Assembly: GCF_013033515.1 (NCBI RefSeq)
Contig: NZ_WQEG01000014.1
Coordinates: 1 to 63,816, forward strand
Origin: Ruegeria sp. HKCCA6707
Lineage (GTDB): Bacteria > Pseudomonadota > Alphaproteobacteria > Rhodobacterales > Rhodobacteraceae
Length of the DNA stretch: 63,816 bases
Direction of reading: 5' to 3'
Both the position numbers and the translations under genes were made by a program. Each line of letters opens with the position of its first letter. The stretch's first letter is position 1. Of the stretch, positions 61,752 through 63,816 are shown piece after piece. The notes beneath the pieces are model-generated. The model saw only the letters and a list, made by a program, of their open reading frames with translations, was not told the origin of the DNA and did no database searches.

Positions 61752-62052
61752 CATTTGCGGCCTTTTCAATCTGGTCCGCGCAGCATTCGCTCAGAATGAA
61801 CTGCGCCAGTTTCTGCAATTCGCCATAGCACGCACGGTTGATTGTCGTGCGTCCGATCTTTTCCTGCTCGACCACGCCACCCGCTGCCAGAAATCGCAGA
61901 TGATGGGCCAGTGTTGACGGGGCTATGCCCGTGCGCGTCTGGATTTCACCAACGGTCAGCCCAGCCTCACCTGCGCGGACCAGCGTTTTCAGTACTTTCA
62001 ATCGGGCCTCAGAGCCCATGGCCGAGAATCCCGCGGCAGCTTCTTCCCACAT
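61744..62052 (-). CDS. ArsR/SmtB-family metalloregulator
   Basis: 102 aa winged HTH (GLTVGEIQTRTGIAPSTLAHHLRFLAAGGVVEQEKIG). The C-terminal SECCAD motif (adjacent cysteines near residues 91-92) could bind a thiophilic ion such as As(III). It is coupled by overlap to the permease gene, giving a regulator-exporter operon. An AT-rich inverted repeat (62066-62091) lies just upstream. Confidence 0.9.
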   Translation of the reverse strand: MWEEAAAGFSAMGSEARLKVLKTLVRAGEAGLTVGEIQTRTGIAPSTLAHHLRFLAAGGVVEQEKIGRTTINRACYGELQKLAQFILSECCADQIEKAANDG

Positions 62053-62065
62053 TGGATTTCCCTAC

Positions 62066-62091
62066 ATAACTAATTTTCTGGTTATATAGTT
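62066..62091. promoter_or_regulatory. operator-like inverted repeat before ArsR-permease operon
   Basis: ATAAC (62066-62070) and GTTAT (62081-62085), with a nested second set of arms TAACTA/TAGTT, form an AT-rich dyad 14 nt upstream of the ArsR ATG. It fits an ArsR autoregulatory operator. Confidence 0.5.
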
Positions 62092-62133
62092 TGTTCGACG
62101 CCGGTGGTCAACCGATGGATTTCCTCAAAGGAG

Positions 62134-62166
62134 CTTAAGTCCAGATTGCCTCTGCCTTAAGTCCAA
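62134..62166. promoter_or_regulatory. paired TauR-type direct repeats upstream of tauR
   Basis: CTTAAGTCCAG (62134-62144) and CTTAAGTCCAA (62156-62166) are direct repeats 22 bp apart, about two helical turns. Read on the minus strand they give CTGGACTTAA and TTGGACTTAA, matching the CTGGACYTAA repeats I recall for TauR in Rhodobacter capsulatus. Confidence 0.75.
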
Positions 62167-62179
62167 CCTATAAGGAGGG

Positions 62180-63643
62180 ATGGGAATTTCCGTGGACACC
62201 TTTTTCCTTGATCCCAACGGTCAGGGTACGTTGCAAGCACGCATTCAGCAGATGATTGCCGAAGGCATTTTATCGGGCCGCTTTCACACTGGTGAGAAAT
62301 TGCCATCCTCACGCAAGCTGGCATCACATCTTGGGGTCAGCCGGATCACGGTCACGCTCGCCTATACCGAGCTATTGGCCAATGACTATCTGACCTCGCG
62401 CGGGCGGTCGGGCTACTACGTGTCGCAGAATGCTCCGGTGCCCCCGAAATACACCCCCCTCCAGCGCAGTGATGACACGGTCAACTGGGAAAGGTCGCTT
62501 GCGCGTCCGTTTTCAGGCGGAGATTTTCTGCGCAAGCCCAGCGACTGGCGCGACTTTCGATATCCGTTCATCTATGGGCAGACTGACCGGTCCCTGTTCG
62601 ATCATGCCAATTGGCGTCTCTGCGCCGTGCGCGCATTGGGGCACAAGGATTTCGATTCGCTGACCGGAGATTACGTCGACCAAGATGATCCTCTGCTGGT
62701 CGAGTTCATTGCCCGGCACACCCTGCCACGGCGCGGGATTGCCGCGCGCCCCGAAGAAATCCTGATAACGCTGGGTGCCCAGAACGCCTTGTGGCTGGCG
62801 TCGCGGGTATTGCTGAAACCTGACCGGACCGCCGCGATTGAAGATCCGTGTTATTATTCGCTGCGCAATCTGCTGTCACATTCCGATTGTCGACTTGTGC
62901 CGATACGGGTGGATCAAGACGGGCTACCACCGCAGGACATCCCCGATCAGACTGATGTCATCTTTACCACGCCCAGCCACCAATGCCCCACCACGGCCAC
63001 CATGCCCGTGGACCGGCGCAATGCCTTGCTGGATCGCGCTCGCGACCTGAACGCGATCATCGTCGAGGACGATTACGAGTTCGAAATGTCCTATCTGGGT
63101 GCGCCCTCGCCCGCGCTGAAATCGATGGATCGCGATGGGCGGGTTGTCTATGTGGGCAGCTTTTCCAAATCCCTGTTTCCGGGGTTGCGGCTTGGCTACA
63201 TGGTCGGATCCGAAGCATTTATCCGCGAGGTGCGCGCCCTGCGCACCTTGGTTCTGCGTCATCCTCCCGGCCATGTTCAGCGCACCGCAGCCTATTTTCT
63301 ATCACTGGGACATTACGACGCGCAGATCCGCCGGATGTCGAAAGCCCTGCACCAAAGACGCGACACAATCGAAGCGGCCATCCATCAGCATGGGCTGACC
63401 ATCGCCGGGCATGGATATCACGGAGGATCGTCGATCTGGATGCAAGCGCCAAACGGGATAGACACCACGCGATTGGCCAAGGAATTAAGGGCGCGCAGCG
63501 TTCATATCGAGCCAGGAGAGCAATTCTTTTCCGGGTCTGACCGACCTCGGAATTACTACCGGCTTGGCTATTCCTCAATACCACCGGAACGCATCGCTCC
63601 GGGCATCGAACAAATTGCCCAAGCGATCCGAAGCAAAACCTAA
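62180..63643 (+). CDS. tauR: MocR/GntR-type regulator of taurine metabolism
   Basis: 487 aa. An N-terminal GntR winged HTH (residues about 15-80, GEKLPSSRKLASHLGVSRITVTLAYTELLANDYL) is fused to an aminotransferase-like domain (130-480). The PLP lysine lies in YVGSFSKSLFPGLRLGYM. It is assigned as TauR because it is followed directly by xsc and flanked by matching direct repeats. An AAGGAGG site abuts the ATG; a GTG at 62192 is a possible alternative start. Confidence 0.88.
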   Translation: MGISVDTFFLDPNGQGTLQARIQQMIAEGILSGRFHTGEKLPSSRKLASHLGVSRITVTLAYTELLANDYLTSRGRSGYYVSQNAPVPPKYTPLQRSDDTVNWERSLARPFSGGDFLRKPSDWRDFRYPFIYGQTDRSLFDHANWRLCAVRALGHKDFDSLTGDYVDQDDPLLVEFIARHTLPRRGIAARPEEILITLGAQNALWLASRVLLKPDRTAAIEDPCYYSLRNLLSHSDCRLVPIRVDQDGLPPQDIPDQTDVIFTTPSHQCPTTATMPVDRRNALLDRARDLNAIIVEDDYEFEMSYLGAPSPALKSMDRDGRVVYVGSFSKSLFPGLRLGYMVGSEAFIREVRALRTLVLRHPPGHVQRTAAYFLSLGHYDAQIRRMSKALHQRRDTIEAAIHQHGLTIAGHGYHGGSSIWMQAPNGIDTTRLAKELRARSVHIEPGEQFFSGSDRPRNYYRLGYSSIPPERIAPGIEQIAQAIRSKT

Positions 63644-63644
63644 G

Positions 63645-63677
63645 CTGGACATATCCGGACTGCACTTCTGGCCCTAA
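63645..63677. promoter_or_regulatory. paired TauR-like direct repeats upstream of xsc
   Basis: CTGGACATAT (63645-63654) and CTGGCCCTAA (63668-63677) match CTGGACYTAA at 8 and 9 of 10 positions and are 23 bp apart. They sit in the 118-nt tauR-xsc spacer, about 85 nt upstream of the xsc ATG. Confidence 0.6.
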
Positions 63678-63761
63678 CGCCTCAGGCACCCATACGCCAA
63701 AACCGCTGAGAAATACCGCGCCGAAAGGCCGTTTGCACCCTATTACTCCGGAGTTTGCCCG

Positions 63762-63816
63762 ATGAAGATGACCACAGAAGAAGCGTTTGTGAAGGTTTTG
63801 CAGATGCACGGGATTG
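63762..63816 (+). CDS. xsc: sulfoacetaldehyde acetyltransferase, N-terminal fragment
   Basis: Only 18 codons are inside the window: MKMTTEEAFVKVLQMHGI, which matches the start of Xsc, the ThDP-dependent enzyme converting sulfoacetaldehyde plus phosphate to acetyl phosphate and sulfite. The gene continues beyond the right edge. Position behind tauR supports the call. Confidence 0.85.
   Translation, partial: MKMTTEEAFVKVLQMHGI

Overview
The window is ordinary chromosomal DNA from an alphaproteobacterium. It is most likely a member of the Rhodobacterales, Roseobacter group (Ruegeria-like); the genus cannot be fixed from sequence alone. The reasons are: GC-rich coding sequence; an alphaproteobacterial rpo/ribosomal-protein cluster; a ccoNOQP-ccoGHIS block with fnrL and hemN beside it, as known from Rhodobacter; yejABEF with a glycine-rich YejB; a DUF1013/TrcR gene; and a tauR-xsc pair at the right edge. 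No phage, transposon, CRISPR array, rRNA or tRNA was found.

Layout. Positions 1-3364 hold the str operon (rpsL-rpsG-fusA-tuf, minus strand) behind a strong sigma70-type promoter. Positions 3473-6233 hold a small accessory block: a glycosyltransferase, a DMT exporter, a decayed NADAR/macrodomain-like locus and a DinB protein. Positions 6291-16366 hold rplJ-rplL-rpoB-rpoC. Positions 16434-18548 hold a second accessory block: a class II amidotransferase, two small membrane proteins and a pentapeptide-repeat protein. Positions 18556-19916 hold rplK-rplA. Positions 20145-22779 hold a third accessory block: a peptidoglycan-binding protein and a class III nucleotide cyclase. Positions 22821-23804 hold secE-nusG. 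The classic secE-nusG-rplKAJL-rpoBC-str array is therefore in canonical order but broken by three accessory blocks, mostly on the opposite strand.

Positions 23824-36418 form a microaerobic respiration module. It contains ccoGHIS (assembly and copper delivery), ccoNOQP (cbb3 oxidase), a LysR regulator, a universal stress protein, fnrL and hemN. Three FNR-type palindromes lie in the intergenic regions where an FnrL regulon would need them. An unusual EF-G paralogue with a degenerate GTPase domain follows hemN. Positions 38543-44230 hold a yejABEF-type peptide ABC importer, followed by a membrane-anchored cytochrome c and pheA. Positions 45887-51764 hold mixed enzymes: a CPT-like kinase, a PPOX-like protein, SRPBCC, NudC and a cytosolic nucleotidase.

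The remainder runs ffs (4.5S SRP RNA), a hydrolase, a cobalamin riboswitch over an uncharacterised cysteine-rich protein, a phosphatase, dnaX-ebfC-recR, an ArsR/AHSA1 pair, RNase T2, trcR, an ArsR/permease pair, tauR, and the start of xsc (sulfoacetaldehyde acetyltransferase). The most interesting points are the B12-controlled unknown protein, the P-loop-only EF-G paralogue, the collapsed NADAR-macro locus, and paired TauR-like direct repeats in front of both tauR and xsc.
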